From Triticum aestivum (Eukaryota > Streptophyta > Magnoliopsida > Poales > Poaceae): a stretch of DNA of 64,000 nt. The notes beneath the pieces were generated by a model, which saw only the letters and a list, made by a program, of their open reading frames with translations, was not told the DNA's origin and ran no database searches. Positions within the stretch are counted from its first letter, which is position 1. Every line of letters begins with the position of its first letter. Below, in pieces: positions 22,966 through 34,775 of the stretch. The translations under genes and the position numbers were made by a program. Location: assembly GCF_018294505.1 (NCBI RefSeq), contig NC_057807.1, forward strand, positions 172,709,498 to 172,773,497, written 5' to 3'.

Positions 22966-25470
22966 TCAACCCACCATGTACTCCTACGTGGCCTCCCACT
23001 GCTACCTTTACGAAATCGTGTTCACACACTTCGCTCACACACAGTAGGACATGTTCATCACCATTCCAATTCATCCTCGATGAATTAGACCTGAATCAAC
23101 TCTAAGCAGTAGCAGGCATGACAAACAAGCATGAATGAGTAGGCACATCAGGACTCAAACAACTCCTACTCATGCTAGTTTGTTTCATCTATTTACTGTG
23201 GCAATGACAGGTCATGTAGAGGAAAAGGGGTTCAACTACTGCAGCATGTAACTGATGAATCGTTGTTGTCTTAATGCAATAAAAGAGAGAAGGAGCGATA
23301 GAGTGGGATTGTATCGGAATGAGCAAGGGGGTTTTGCTTGCCTGGCACTTCTGAAAATAGTATAGTTCTTCATCGGTGTCATCAAACTCATCGTTGGAAC
23401 ATGTCTATCGGGAGGGAACAAGCACCAGCAACCGAGAAGGAACACAATCAATGCAATGCACAATATGATGCATGATCATGACATGGAAAATATGATGTGA
23501 TTTGAGCTAATGCAACTACAACTAGATGGGTTTGAGCCATTTTGAACCAAAGGTTCAACCGCAAACTCATCTTATGAGCATAAATAGTGCTTTATCATGT
23601 TTGGCACTAAATAGCAAGGTCAAGTTGTTTAGACATGTATGAAGCCAATACAGATGGAGAGATCAGATTTTTTTGATAATTTTTCATATATAAATCTTTG
23701 CATTTGGAGTTACAGATTAATTTCTATGATTTTTAGAAGTTAGCACTATTTTCTGGAATTTCCTGAATAAGAATAAATCCAGAAAAACCTATTACTGCAT
23801 TAGCATTGCGTCATGCTGACGTCAGCAGGTCAACAGACCCGGTCTAAGTCAAACCTCACCAGTGGGGTCCACTGGTCAGTGACACAACTAAATAATAGAG
23901 TTAGTTAGTGTTAGGTTAAGCACTAACCTAGGTTAACTAGAGCTAGTCCCATATGTCAGTGGTTCATCTAACTTAACTAAGTTAATTAATGCTAATTAAA
24001 CTAACACTAATTCAAAAGGGGCCTGGCCAACACGTCAGTCAACGGGGGGGGGGGGGTCAAACTATGGTCAAACACGGGTCAACTCGCCGGAGTTGACCCA
24101 CGGCTCGTCGCCGGCGAGGCTAGGGACGGTGGAGGGCGTCGGGTTTTGTCCTATGGTGACCAAAAGAGTGGCGGGGGGGGGGGGGGGGCTTTGCGTGCTG
24201 CTGGAAGTGCTCCACATCCATTTGTGCAAGTGGCAGGGGCTGAGATGGCCGGAGTTGAGCGCGGCGTCGACCTCGGCGACGGCCAGAGTTAGGGTGAGAC
24301 GCGAGCGACCACTTGGGGGCACGGGAAAGCGAGCTAGGGCGTGCTGCCGGCTCGTCAAGGGGCACTGAGCGCAGTTGTGTGCTCGGCTGCAAGCTATGGT
24401 GACTGTAGGCTTGGCGGCGAGAAGCTTGGGCGGCGGCGTGGTTCGGTCTTTGACGGAACGGCAACTATGGCATGCAAACAGAGTGCATAAGAGGTGGTTT
24501 AGGGTCAGTGGCTCATGTAGGTTGCAGCAATGCAGATGGCGAGCTCGGGGGAGGTCTGAGGCGAACGGGGCGGCGGAGGCGATCTCGTCGTCGGGAGGTT
24601 GAAGACGATCTCGATGAGGTCATTCGGAGGCGTCCGGCGGCGTGTGACTTGGTGGAGAGGGCGATGGCGTTAAGGTGAAGGTCGTGGCCATTTTGGAGAG
24701 GCGAGGGGGAGGCGGTGGCTGCGACTATGGCGAACAACGGCGACGAGCTCTATTCGGAAGCGAGACGAGAAGGGGGACGGGGTCCAGAGAGAGGGGAGAG
24801 ATGCAGGGGGCCGAGGGAGGTGCGTGGCGACCCGAGGGAGGTCCAGGGTGATGGGAGGCCAGCCAGGCAGGGTGGAGGTGGCGCGCGCGCGGCGAGCACA
24901 CGCCCTCCTGTCTACTGGCAGGAGGTTGAAAACAGTGGGGCGGCTGGGCTGGGCCAGCTACAGTGTTGGGCCACAGCTAGGCTGCACAGGACCTGGGCCA
25001 GCTAGGTAAGGCCAGGTAAATCTCTCTCTCTCTTTTATTTTTGTTTTCTATTTTTTCTGTAACTTTAGGGCTTTCATTAAAATACCAAAACCAACCCAAA
25101 ATTCATGAAACTGCTCAATGCCACAGTTTGGATTATTTCCAATAGTAACCATTTAATTCATGATTATTTGGACATTTAAAATATTATATAGCATTTAAAT
25201 GCCCAAATGCAAATAAGGTATGATTTAATTCAGAGCCCAAATATGTCATGGAAAAATGTGCATCAACTCTGGTTACTGTTTCAAGCATTTTCCAAAAATG
25301 ATGAATATTTTTGAAGGCCATTTGGGTTTACTGAAAATATTTTTTTTGAACCTAGTGAATTCTTTTGATGCTAGGGTTTAAGCAATCCCTATTTCAAGTT
25401 TCTTTCAAATTTAAAAATGATGCACACATGAAGCTAGCCTAGTGCATTGCCAGAAGCTAGGGATGTCACA
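22966..25470 (-). repeat. Truncated LARD-like LTR (copy C) inside the Copia element
   Basis: Matches the right-hand 2.4 kb of the LTR at 16334-20422, from the block CCACCATGTACTCCTAC to the end GGATGTCACA. It lacks the first ~1.7 kb. Its left edge joins the Copia RT frame and its right edge joins the Copia leader, so it stands in place of the lost Copia interior. It contains a TC microsatellite (about 25020) and a GC-rich island with two long G runs. The left breakpoint is known only to within about ten bases. Confidence 0.8.
24044..24188 (+). repeat. Two homopolymer G tracts
   Basis: Runs of 13 G (24044-24056) and 16 G (24173-24188) lie in the GC-rich island of LTR copy C. No such runs occur at the matching places in copies A and B. 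Polymerase slippage or assembly error may affect their length. Confidence 0.8.
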
Positions 25471-25877
25471 AGCAAGCCCTGCAAAAACAAGTTAGACGTC
25501 CTTTACTTTGTTGTTGGAAATTTTACGTGGCTGCTATGGGCTTCTAGCAAGAACCATTCATACCTACGCATCAAAACCACAATGATTTTTCGCCAAGTGT
25601 GTTGTTTTAACCTTCAACAAGGACCGGCCTTAGTCAAACTCGATTCCACTAAAGTTGGAGAAATAGACACCCACCAGCCACCTATGTGCAAAAGCACATC
25701 AGTAGAACTAGTCTCATGAAGGCAGTCATGTAATGTCGATCCAGCCTGCTTCATCCAACAATACCGCCGAATCAAAGTAAGACGTTGGTGGTAAGTAGTA
25801 TGACTATTATCGCCCACAACTCTTTGTGTTCTACTTATGCATATATCATCTATGCATAGACCTGGCTCCGATGCCAC
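25471..25877 (-). mobile_element. Copia 5' leader remnant with PBS
   Basis: Untranslated leader downstream of the 5' LTR on the minus strand. It matches the leader of the other Copia at about 38636-39098. It ends at the LARD LTR junction, so the gag start is lost. It contains no coding sequence. Confidence 0.75.
25864..25876 (-). other. Degenerate initiator-Met type PBS
   Basis: On the minus strand TGGCATCGGAGCC follows the LTR end. It differs from the canonical TGGTATCAGAGCC at two positions. Confidence 0.7.
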
Positions 25878-27599
25878 TGTTGGGGAACACAGTAATTTCA
25901 AAATTTTCCTACAATCACGCAAGATCCATCTAGGAGATGCATAGCAACGATAGCGGAGAGTGTGTTCATGTACCCTTGTAGACCGAAAGCAGAAGCGTTT
26001 AGTAATGCGGTTGATGTAGTCGAACGTCTTCATGATCCAACTGATCCAAGTACCGAACGTATGGCACCTCCGTGTTCAGCACACATTCAGCTCAATGACG
26101 TACCTCATGCTCTTGATCTAGTTGAGGAAGAGGGTGAGTTACGTCAGCATGACAGCGTGGTAATGGTGATGATGATGTTATCGACGCAGGGCTTCGCCTA
26201 AGCACTACGACGATATGATCGAGGTGTGTAACTGTGGAGGGGGCACCGCACACGGCTAAGGAAAAACTTGGTGTGCTTTGGGGTGCCCCCGTGCCCCCAT
26301 ATATAAAGGAGGAGAGGGCCAGCCCTAGCAGGGCGCACCAGGAGAAGGGAATCCTACTACTAGGACTCCAAGTCCTAGTAGGATTCCACCTGGAGGAAGA
26401 GGGGAAGGAATGGAGAGGGAGAGGGAGAGGGAAAGGGGGGGCGCCCCCTTCCCTTGTACTATTCGTACTCCCCATGGGGGGGAGCATCCCCTATGTGGGT
26501 TGTCCTCTCTCCCCTATGGCCCATGTTGGCCCATTGCTTCCCCCCTGGGGGGGGTCCGGTAACCCCTCTGGCACTCTGTTTTTACCCGAAACAACTCGGA
26601 ATTCTTCTGGTGTCCGAATAAGATAGTCCAATATATTAATATTTATGTCTCAACCATTTCGAGACTCCTGTCACGTCCGTGATCTCATCCGGGACTCCGA
26701 ACAAACTTAGGTCATCAAAAGCACATAACTCATAATACAAATCATCATCGAACATTAAGCGTGCGGACCCTACGGGTTCGAGAACTATGTAGACATGATC
26801 GAGACACATCTCCGAGCAATAATCAAAAGAGGAACCGGGATGCTCATATTGGCTCCTACATATTCTACGAAGATCTTTATTGGTCAAATCGCATAACAAC
26901 ATACGTTGTTCCCTTTGTCATCGATATGTTACTTGCTCGAGATTTGATCGTCCGTATGTTCATACCTAGTTCAATCTCGTTACCGGCAAGTCTCTTTACT
27001 TGTTCCGTAATGCTTCATCCTACAAGTAACTCATTAGTCACATTGCTTGCAAGGCTTATAATGATGAGCATTTCCGAGAGGGCCCAAAGATACCTCTCCG
27101 AAACATGGAGTGACAAATCCTAATCTCGATCTATGCCAACCCAACAAACATCTTTGGAAACACCTGTAGAGCATCTTTATAATCACCCAGTTAAGTTGTG
27201 ATGTTTGATTGCACATAAGGTGTTCCTCCGGTATTCGGGAGTTGCATCATCTCATAGTCTGAGGAACATGTATAAGTCATGAAGAAAGCAGTAGCAATGA
27301 AACTGTAACGATCATAATGCTAAGCTAACAGATGGGTCTTGTCCATCACATCATTCTCCTAATGATGTGATCCCGTTCATGAAATGACAACACATGTCAA
27401 TGGTTAGGAAACATAACATCTTTGATTAACGAGCTAGTCAAGTAGAGGCATACTAGGGACACTATGTTTTTGTCTATGTATTCATACATGTACTAAGTTT
27501 CCGGTTAATACAATTCTAGCATGAATAATAAACATTTATCATGATATAAGGAAATATAAATAACAACTTTGTTATTGCCTCTAGGACATATTTCCTTCA
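25878..27599 (-). repeat. BARE/Angela-type Copia LTR (5' LTR)
   Basis: Opens TGTTGGGGAACAC and closes TTTCCTTCA on the plus strand, 1722 bp, homologous to 20424-22195. The TATA region reads CATATATAAAGG near 26297. A PBS on its left identifies it as the 5' LTR. The five bases after its right end (ACTTG) do not match those before the putative partner LTR (GACAT), so the two LTRs may come from different insertions joined by recombination. Confidence 0.85.
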
Positions 27600-28990
27600 A
27601 CTTGGAGCCTATTGAACATTTGGACAGAAAGAACATTGAGCCCTGCTCCGCTATCGATGAGTGTCTTGGTGACGAGTACGTTGCTGATCATGGGTGAGCA
27701 GAGCATTGGGAGCATGCTAGCTATGGCCGCGCACTTGAGCTGGTTGGAGGAGTTGAAGGTGATGGCATACTTGGACCACCTGAGCGGGTGTGCTGGCTCG
27801 AGCTTGGGGAGGACTGCGTTCACCTCAAGCGCAAACTGGTTGAAGGTCCAATGAGAAGCTGGGGCCCGGGAGCCGCCCAAGATGCAAGCGATGGCGCGAG
27901 GCTCTTGGAAGCCCCCAGTCCCCTCGTCCTGGTGATGGTCTTCGTTCCTTCTTTGTGGTGGAGGCAGCGGAGAGAGGCCAGCATTGCTGTGAGGCCGATC
28001 CTCGCGAGGCTGGTCCCTCCAGGCACCCTCGCGAGGCTGGCCTTGCCAGCGGTCCTCCCGAGGCTGGTCGCACCACTCCTGGCGATGGTCGCGCTCGTCC
28101 CGGCGTCCTCCACCTCATCCACCTCCATGACCATAGCCTCAATCGTTGCGCTCGGGTTGTTGACCGAGGCGCCCGCTGCGGAGGGCCCTGAGCTCCCGAC
28201 AGTCATTATTGTTGTGGCCGTGCATGTTGTGGAAGACGTAGTACGGACGGCTGCCCTTGGATGACCAAGGGTGATCGCAGCCGTGCTTCATCTCTGGTTC
28301 GGCCCCGAGTACAGCCGGTTCCTTCTGCTTCACGTCCTTGGCCTTGGCCTTCTTGTCTTCTGGGTCTACGTCGGGGAGCTCGAGGAGGGAGAAGCGTCCC
28401 TCCTCAGCCCTCGCGCACTTGTTCGCCATGTTGAACATCACTAGGATTGTGCAGAGGTCTTCATGTATGGCGAGCTCCTCCTTCATCTTGACATCGCGGA
28501 TGCCACCAGTGAACGCTGAGATGATGGCCTTGTCCGACACCTTAGGTATCTTGAGGCGAACATTGTTGAAGCGCTGGATGTACTTCTGCAGGGTCTCTCC
28601 TGGCTGCTGCTTGATTCGTCGTAGGTCACCCGCGGCCCACGGGTGCTCACGTGTTCCTTGGAAGTTGGCGATGAAGCGGTCGCACATCTCATCCCAGGAG
28701 GAGACCGATCCCACAGGAAGGTCCAGGAGCCAGGAGTGTGCGCCGTCCTTGAGGGCCATGGGGAAGCAGTTCACCATGATCTTCTCATCACCGCTGGCCG
28801 CCTCGATGCTTAGTTCGTAGAGATGCAGGAACTCGACGGGGTCGACGGTGCAGTCGTAGCATGAGGGCAGGTCAGGCTTGAACTTGCCCGACCAAATGAG
28901 GTTGCGCAGCTCCGGGGTGAACGCATGGCACCGTGCTATGGTCACGGGAGCCTGTCGGGGTGGTGGAGCCTGGTCTTGGTGGTCGTGCGC
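27600..28990 (-). pseudogene. gag-pro: Tat-like Gypsy gag-protease, part downstream of solo LTR
   Basis: One minus-strand frame carries gag then protease. The gag part has the WLLDLPVGSVSSW motif, the F-x2-NF-x-GT block and a variant zinc knuckle (YYVFHNMHGHNNNDC). The protease has TLIDSGAGLNVLS with the DSG catalytic triad. Two in-frame TGA stops, at 28139-28141 and 28115-28117, separate gag from an Arg/Gln-rich linker and the protease. The frame is cut at 27600 by the Copia LTR, so RT and integrase are lost. The gag is of the Tat/Retand type common in Triticeae. Both TGA codons fit CpG decay of CGA or GGA-type codons. Confidence 0.8.
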
Positions 28991-30560
28991 TGATACAACT
29001 CCAACGTATCTATAATTTTTTATTGTTCCATGATATTATATTACCCCTTTTGGTTGTTTATGGGCTTTATTTTACACATTTATATCAGTTTTTGGACTAA
29101 CCTACTAACCGGAGGCCCAGCCCGTATTGCTGTTTTTTGCATATTTAAGTATTTCGAAGAAAAGGAATATCAAACGGGGTCCAAACGGAATGAAACCTTC
29201 GGGAGCGTGATTTTTGGAACGAACGTCATCCAGAGGACTTGGAGTGCAAGTCAAGAAGCTGCCGACGACTCCACGAGATAGGAGGGCCCCCCCTATAGGG
29301 CGCGCCCCCTATCTCGTGGGCCCCTCGGGCATCCACCGACGTACTTCTTCCTCCTATATAAGCCTACGTACCCCGAAAACATCCAAGGAGCCAACTAAAT
29401 ACAATTTCCACCACCGTAACCTTTTGTATTTGCGAGATCCCATCTTGGAGCCTTCGTCGACGTTCTTCCGGAGGGGGAATCGACCACAGAGGGCTTCTAC
29501 ATCAACATGCTTGCCCCTCCGGTGAGTTGTGAGTAGTTTACCACAGAGCTACGGGTCCATAGTTATTATCTAGATGGCTTCTTCTCTCTTTTTGGATCTA
29601 AATACAATGTTGTCCCCCTCTCTTGTGGAGATCTATTCAATGTAAGCTCTTTTTGTGGTGTGTTTGTCGAGATCCGATGAATTGTGGGTTTATTATCAAG
29701 TTTATCTATGAATACTATTTGAATCTTCTCTGAATTCCTTTATGTATGATTGAGTTATCTTTGCAAGTGTCTTCGAATTATCAGTTTGTTTTGGCCTACT
29801 AGATTGATCTTTCTTGCCATGGGAGAAGTGCTTAGCTTTGGGTTCAATCTTGCAGTGTCCTTACCCAGTGACAGAAAGGTTTGCAAGGCACGTATTGTAT
29901 TGTTGCCATCGAGGATAACAACATGGAGTTTATATCATATTGCTTGAGTTTATCCCTCTACATCATGTCATCTTGCTTAATGCGTTACTCTGTTCTTATG
30001 AACTTAATACTCTAGATGCAGCCAGGAGTCGGTCGATGTGTGGATTAATAGTAGTAGATGCAGGCAGGAGTCGGTCTACTTGTTGCGGACGTGATGCCTA
30101 TATACATGATCGTGCCTAGATAATCTCATAATTATTCGCTTTTCTATCAATTGCTCGACAGTAATTTGTTCACTCACCGTAATACTTATGCTATCTTGAG
30201 GGAAGCCACTAGTGAAACCTATGGCCCCCGAGTCTATCTCTTATCATATTTGCTTCCAATCTACTTTTATTTGCATCTTTACTTTTTGCATATATATTAT
30301 AAAATACCAAAAATATATTTATCTTATCATACTATCTTTATTAGATCTCACTTTTGCAAGTGGTCGTGAAGGGATTGACAACCCCTTTATTGCGTTGGTT
30401 GCGAGTTCTTTGTTTGTTTGTGTAGGTGCGTGGGACTTTTGAGGAGCCTCCTACTAGATTGATACCTTGGTTCTCAAAAACTGAGGGAAATACTCATGCT
30501 ACTATTGCTGCATCACCCTTTCCTCTTAAAGGAAAACCAATGCAAGCTCAAGACGTAGCA
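28991..30560 (+). repeat. Athila-type solo LTR
   Basis: A complete LTR (TGATACAACTCC ... GACGTAGCA, 1570 bp), closely related to 8163-9745 and with no internal sequence on either side. It is flanked by near-identical 5-bp sites, TGCGC (28986-28990) and TGTGC (30561-30565), as expected of a target duplication with one later change. It interrupts the gag coding region of the reverse Tat-like element. It is the remnant of LTR-LTR recombination. Confidence 0.9.
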
Positions 30561-31235
30561 TGTGCCACAACCAAAGGCGGCGCACGGTCTTGTCGTGGAG
30601 GCGCTGGAAGCGCGCGTGCATCTTCTTGGGGCCGCTGCACCACTTGACAACTTGCTTCTTCATGCGCGGGCGCCTGACGCTATGGGTCACGTCGTGGTGC
30701 TGCCCGCCTTTGCTTGATGAGGGCTCCCTGGACTCTTGGTGGAAGAGGTGTCCCTTGAGCCACGTCGCCTGCAACAGGCGGCTGCTGGGGCAGTGAGCGG
30801 GCCGGCGCAGCAGAGTCTCCGGCGGCGCTGACGAGATCGGCGATGCGTTCGAGCCACTCCTTGTAGAAGTCGTCGACTGGTGATAGTGTAGGAGCTCCCG
30901 CTCCATGAGCAGCGCGGCCTGCGCGTTCGCCGGGCCACGACGTGCGTGACAGTATGAGGCGGCCGGAGTTAGCGACGGAGTGGCGGTGCGCCCGTCGCGG
31001 CGCAGAGAGGAGCTTGCTACTCGTGGCCAGCAGGGCCCGTAGCGGCATTTGCCGCTGGTGATGGGGGACGGTGAGGACAGCCGTTGCCCGCTGGTGCGGT
31101 CTGAGCGACGCGGGCTGTGACTGCGGCCAGACGCTCGGCGCGAGCCGAACGTGCATCAACCATGGAAGTGTCGGAGTAGCGGTGGATCGATCGACGAAGG
31201 AGAAGATCCGACACACCCCTACCTGAGGCGCCAAA
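30561..31235 (-). pseudogene. Tat-like Gypsy gag N-terminus and leader
   Basis: Minus-strand DNA between the PBS and the solo LTR. Readable pieces such as DDFYKEWLERIADLV and Pro/Gln-rich stretches resemble the N-terminal region of Tat-type gag, but at least one frameshift separates them. It continues across the solo LTR into the gag frame at 28990. It begins just after the PBS at 31222-31235. Confidence 0.6.
31222..31235 (-). other. PBS of reverse Tat-like Gypsy
   Basis: TTTGGCGCCTCAGGT-type sequence directly follows the LTR end (CCAACA) on the minus strand. Tat-lineage elements usually carry a TGGCGCC core. The cognate tRNA is not assigned. Confidence 0.65.
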
Positions 31236-32157
31236 TGTTGGATTTTGGGTTTCTCAAACCCTTGAGAGGTTCGAACTCTAGGGTGCATGCGGAGATCTCA
31301 ACCTACCCAGCCTGCCAACTCACGATCCTCACAGCCTAGCACGACGAACTCGAAGGTAAAGAGAGACACGACAGTTTGTCCTGGTTCGGGCCACCTTGCA
31401 GTGTAATACCCTACTCCAGCCTTATGGTGGATTGCCTCGAGGGGCTGAGGATGAACTAGTACAACAGTTGAATAGCCTCAGGACATGAGGTGTCCTTGAG
31501 CTCAAGTGAGCTGGTGAGATGGTGAGGGTGGAATGGATTCGATGATCTGGCACGTCTTTCCTCTGTGTCTCTCTCTGTCTGTGTGGTGGTGGCTAGGTCC
31601 TATTTATAGTGGCCTTGGTCCTCTTCCCAAATGTTGGCAGGAAGGGATCCCACAACGGCAAAATTTGAAGGGAGACAACAAGTACATCCTATCCTGACTA
31701 AAGTGGTCTTCGCCTGCAAAAGCCTCTGGTCGTGATGTTGCGGTGGGCTTGGCGATAACCTCCGTCCTGTCGTCCTGGCGGTCTTGGTATTGTTGCACCA
31801 AAATGGAAACCTATGGTTCATTCCTCGGGACTCCATGCCTGCTGCTTGCCTTCCTTGCATCGAAGGGGAAACTGGTACGCTGCGCCCGCTGGCGCCCGCC
31901 TGGCCTTGGTCGTCCTAGCTCACGCCAACTAAGCCTCGTCAGGTGCACCTTGCATAGGAATCTCCGCTCCTTGGGAGCCAGCCTGGGGAGGCCGATCCCC
32001 TTGGAGGTCTTAGTGTCATTCGCCTCGCGAGGCTCCGCCCCTCGCGAGGGTCTTGAGTTGTTGATGCTGAAACTGGGCCGTACCAGGCCGTCGATGGACC
32101 CACGTCGTGGGCCGCAGATAGGTAAGTCTGAGTACCCCTGTATCTAGAATGTCGACA
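31236..32157 (-). repeat. Tat-like Gypsy LTR (5' LTR, reverse)
   Basis: On the minus strand the LTR begins TGTCGACATTCTAG and ends TCCAACA (922 bp). A minus-strand TATA-like CTATAAATA lies at about 31599-31607. Repeated CTCGCGAGG palindromic blocks occur near 32020-32050. The partner 3' LTR is absent because the element is truncated at 27600. Possible target duplication on the right is TCTAT (32158-32162), unverifiable. Confidence 0.75.
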
Positions 32158-32373
32158 TCTATCTCTTGTCAATAAGTGTTCTGTAAGCTGAAACTTGTGC
32201 ATAGGAAAGCTCCGGCACTCTTCGATGCTTGGGTGCTCCTACCTTTGGCAGAATGTTGCTTCAGCCAAGGTGGTCGTAGTGGCCTTTTGCTGAGAAAGAG
32301 TTGGCGGGGGGCTGGCCCCTCTATTCTTTGCCCGGTAGACCCCAGTCCCCGGCAACAAAGTAGAAAAAGGGTG

Positions 32374-32393
32374 CCGGCAGGATAGCCTGCCGG
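32374..32393 (+). other. Perfect short hairpin
   Basis: CCGGCAGG (32374-32381), loop ATAG, CCTGCCGG (32386-32393). It lies in the 3' internal region of the forward Tat-like element. A role is unknown. Confidence 0.6.
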
Positions 32394-33830
32394 GAAAAAC
32401 TTGTTTATTTAGCTAAAGAGGCACCTAACCTCTGCATGGACGTACACATGAACAAGTTCCTGGCAAGGCTTGTCTTTTTCATTAATATGTAGTTCATACA
32501 AGTACAAGCCTTATAGAACACAAACATGGACTCGAGTGGTTACATTATTTGAATTAAAATTTGGGAGATGCCTACAAATTTAAGATTCAAAAAAAGATAA
32601 GTGCCCCGTGATCTCCTCTTTTCGTCCCCCCCCCAGGAACTGCAGTGGAAGGAGGAAAAGACGAGAAAAGTGCCTGGGCAAGAACCCATCACGGCTCGCC
32701 CGGAGGTAGCCGGATGAGACCGGGGCTGGTGAAGGTGTGGGTGAGAAGCGTAGGAGCGGGGCGAGGCACCCCCGGTCGCAATCACCAGTGAGAAGACCCG
32801 ACTCGAGCCTTAGCAGGGTCATTCGCAGAGGCTCTATCGGGAGATCACTGGAGGAAAGGCGAACGCGCCTAGAAGGCATCCCTCCTCGGCTATGGCCCAA
32901 AGAGGCCGGTGATGATGGTGCCTGGGAGGGAGGGGAAGGACGGAAGATGAGGCGGCAGGTCGCCAGTCAGAGGAGAAGGCATCCACGCCATTGTGCTCTG
33001 ACCTGACCCTCCGCCACCCGCTACCTCCGCCTTCCCTCATTTTCTCTTCGTCACCACCACTCCCGGAGAGCTTTAGGACTCCAACCCAGCATCCCTCCGG
33101 GAAGACGGCGAGCGACCAAGATGACCAGAGGGCCCGAAGCGCACCACGTCCCGCCATGGCGAGCAGGAAGGCGCCCTCCTCGTCGACATTGACCCCGATT
33201 CTGAGGAGAGTGACTATACTGGGATGTCCAACGATCCCGAGCCCTTCATCTTTGACTTGGACCATGCTCACTCCCCGGGCACCAGCACCATTGCTCGACA
33301 TCATCAACCCAAAGCTTAGACCCGGGGGCCAATCCCGGGCTCTCGCTTCCAACATAATCCAAGACGAAGACAGATAGAGAAGGAGGAAAATACGGATGAA
33401 TGCCTCCACTCCTCCCCCACTCTTCCTTTTATAGGCAAGCGAGGGGCTAGGGGCTGGTTCCACGATGGGCAACCACCGCTCTGCTCCACCACTTCAAGAA
33501 AGTCGGGCCTTCGCCATTATACTCTCCCTCACCACGCGCCTCCGTTACCTACCCCACGCGATGCATGCAACATACATGGCTAGGGATAAGGTTGTGGTCG
33601 GAAGAGTGAGTTGGCCGTTTCTACCCCGTGCATTAAAGTCAGTCATGGGCCATCGCAAGGACGACCCCACCACAATTGGATTTACATGCCGTGCGGGAAA
33701 ACCGAAAACTGGCCTGGACCCAAGATTAATGAAGAAGCAAAGAAGGCACGAAGAGGCTAACCTCTTCAGCACCCTTGCCTGTGCACTTATTAGGGTCTAC
33801 CCCAATGACGCCTGGCAGCGCGATCAGGGC

Positions 33831-33845
33831 AGGCTCGGGGGCTTC
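33831..33845 (+). other. Polypurine tract of forward Tat-like Gypsy
   Basis: AGGCTCGGGGGCTTC precedes the LTR start TGTTGGTGC. A GGGGGC PPT in this place is typical of Tat-type elements. Confidence 0.7.
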
Positions 33846-34775
33846 TGTTGGTGCAACAGACCCTGGGTATGTTGCCCTGACTTTGTACAGGCACGGGAAC
33901 AAGATCATGGCCTCAGACCGGGAACCAAAGTGCAAGAGATCAAAATCTTCAAAGGACCAGCATGGAGAACGAGGAGACCAAGATCAAGCCGGAGAAGCCA
34001 AGTACCACTAGGAGAAGAACCTCCCTTGCTAGGTGAAATGACTTGACAAGGGCAGGGCCACCCCCAGAAGGAAGAAACCGAAGCATCTCGGCATGGCCTC
34101 CCGGGACTCGCAGGGGCAAGGAACACGTCATCAACTGCCCCCCATGACCCATATCATGGATAAGTGCGGTGTCAAGCCGCAAAGTGATTAAGTGGCAGCC
34201 ATTCTCCACATGGCAGCCCATTTCTACCAGAAAACCAATGGACGGGACCCGTCCTATGACGTGTCAAACGAGCAGGCATGGGGCTGACAAATTAAGCCCA
34301 ACAAGGCTTGCTGGGTAGGCAACTATGGGACGTTGAGCAGTGCATTTCGTGCGCCTGTCAGCCTGCAGAGTTAGGTATGATAGCACTATTTGCTATCTTA
34401 TCAGTGTCAATGACTAATTTGCCCCTGTGGTGACCACTTAACCTATAAAAGGAGGCCCATGGCAATGGTAGAAGGGGTTAGAGGGTTGGAAAGTTGATTA
34501 GGCCCTCGCGAGGCTAGACGCCCGTACGTAGCATAGGCCACAGCCGCCCCTGCTTGGCAAGTGTACTAGGTTCTACCACCACTCTCCCACCATCAATCCA
34601 CCAAAGCAGGAGTAGGGTTTTACGCCTCATGGCGGCCCGGACCTGGGTAAAATTGCTTGTGTCTTGCTTACCGCAATGCCCCATGCTCTTCTGCTCTTTG
34701 TGCAACACGACACCCCCCCTACTGAATGAGCAAGGGGTGGTTTGGTCCCATAGGTGGCCGTGGTTTCTCGCGACA
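33846..34775 (+). repeat. Forward Tat-like Gypsy 3' LTR
   Basis: Starts TGTTGGTGCAACAG and ends TTCTCGCGACA (930 bp). A TATA box (TATAAAA, 34444-34450) sits about two thirds of the way along, followed by a CACCAAAGCAGGAGTAGGG block that recurs near the transcript end of such LTRs. The right edge falls inside the RT frame of the reverse Copia element (resuming at 34776), so this element was inserted in it. Confidence 0.75.
34444..34450 (+). promoter_or_regulatory. TATA box in forward Tat-like LTR
   Basis: TATAAAAGGAGG is a strong plant TATA context within the LTR. Confidence 0.6.

Larger units (their letters stand above)
32158..33845 (+). mobile_element. Second Tat-like Gypsy, forward, 3' internal region
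   Basis: DNA upstream of a PPT and a forward LTR. It holds a GC-rich stretch (32600-33450) with overlapping low-complexity frames on both strands. One forward stretch at about 33180-33300 reads as an acidic peptide (VDIDPDSEESDYTG, then FIFDLDHAHSPGT) that looks like old coding sequence, but no conserved domain is visible. The left edge is cut by the reverse Tat-like LTR. Confidence 0.6.

Noticed and set aside
25447..25719. A 90-codon forward ORF at the LARD/Copia border
   Set aside because: It crosses the element junction and is the reverse of an untranslated Copia leader.
32834..33472. A 212-codon minus-strand ORF
   Set aside because: Low-complexity, hydrophobic/Gly-rich composition and a competing forward frame; no known motif. 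It might be an antisense ORF of a Tat-like element, but I cannot support it.
34444..34450. TATA box as promoter of a host gene
   Set aside because: It lies inside an LTR with defined ends, and no host gene follows.
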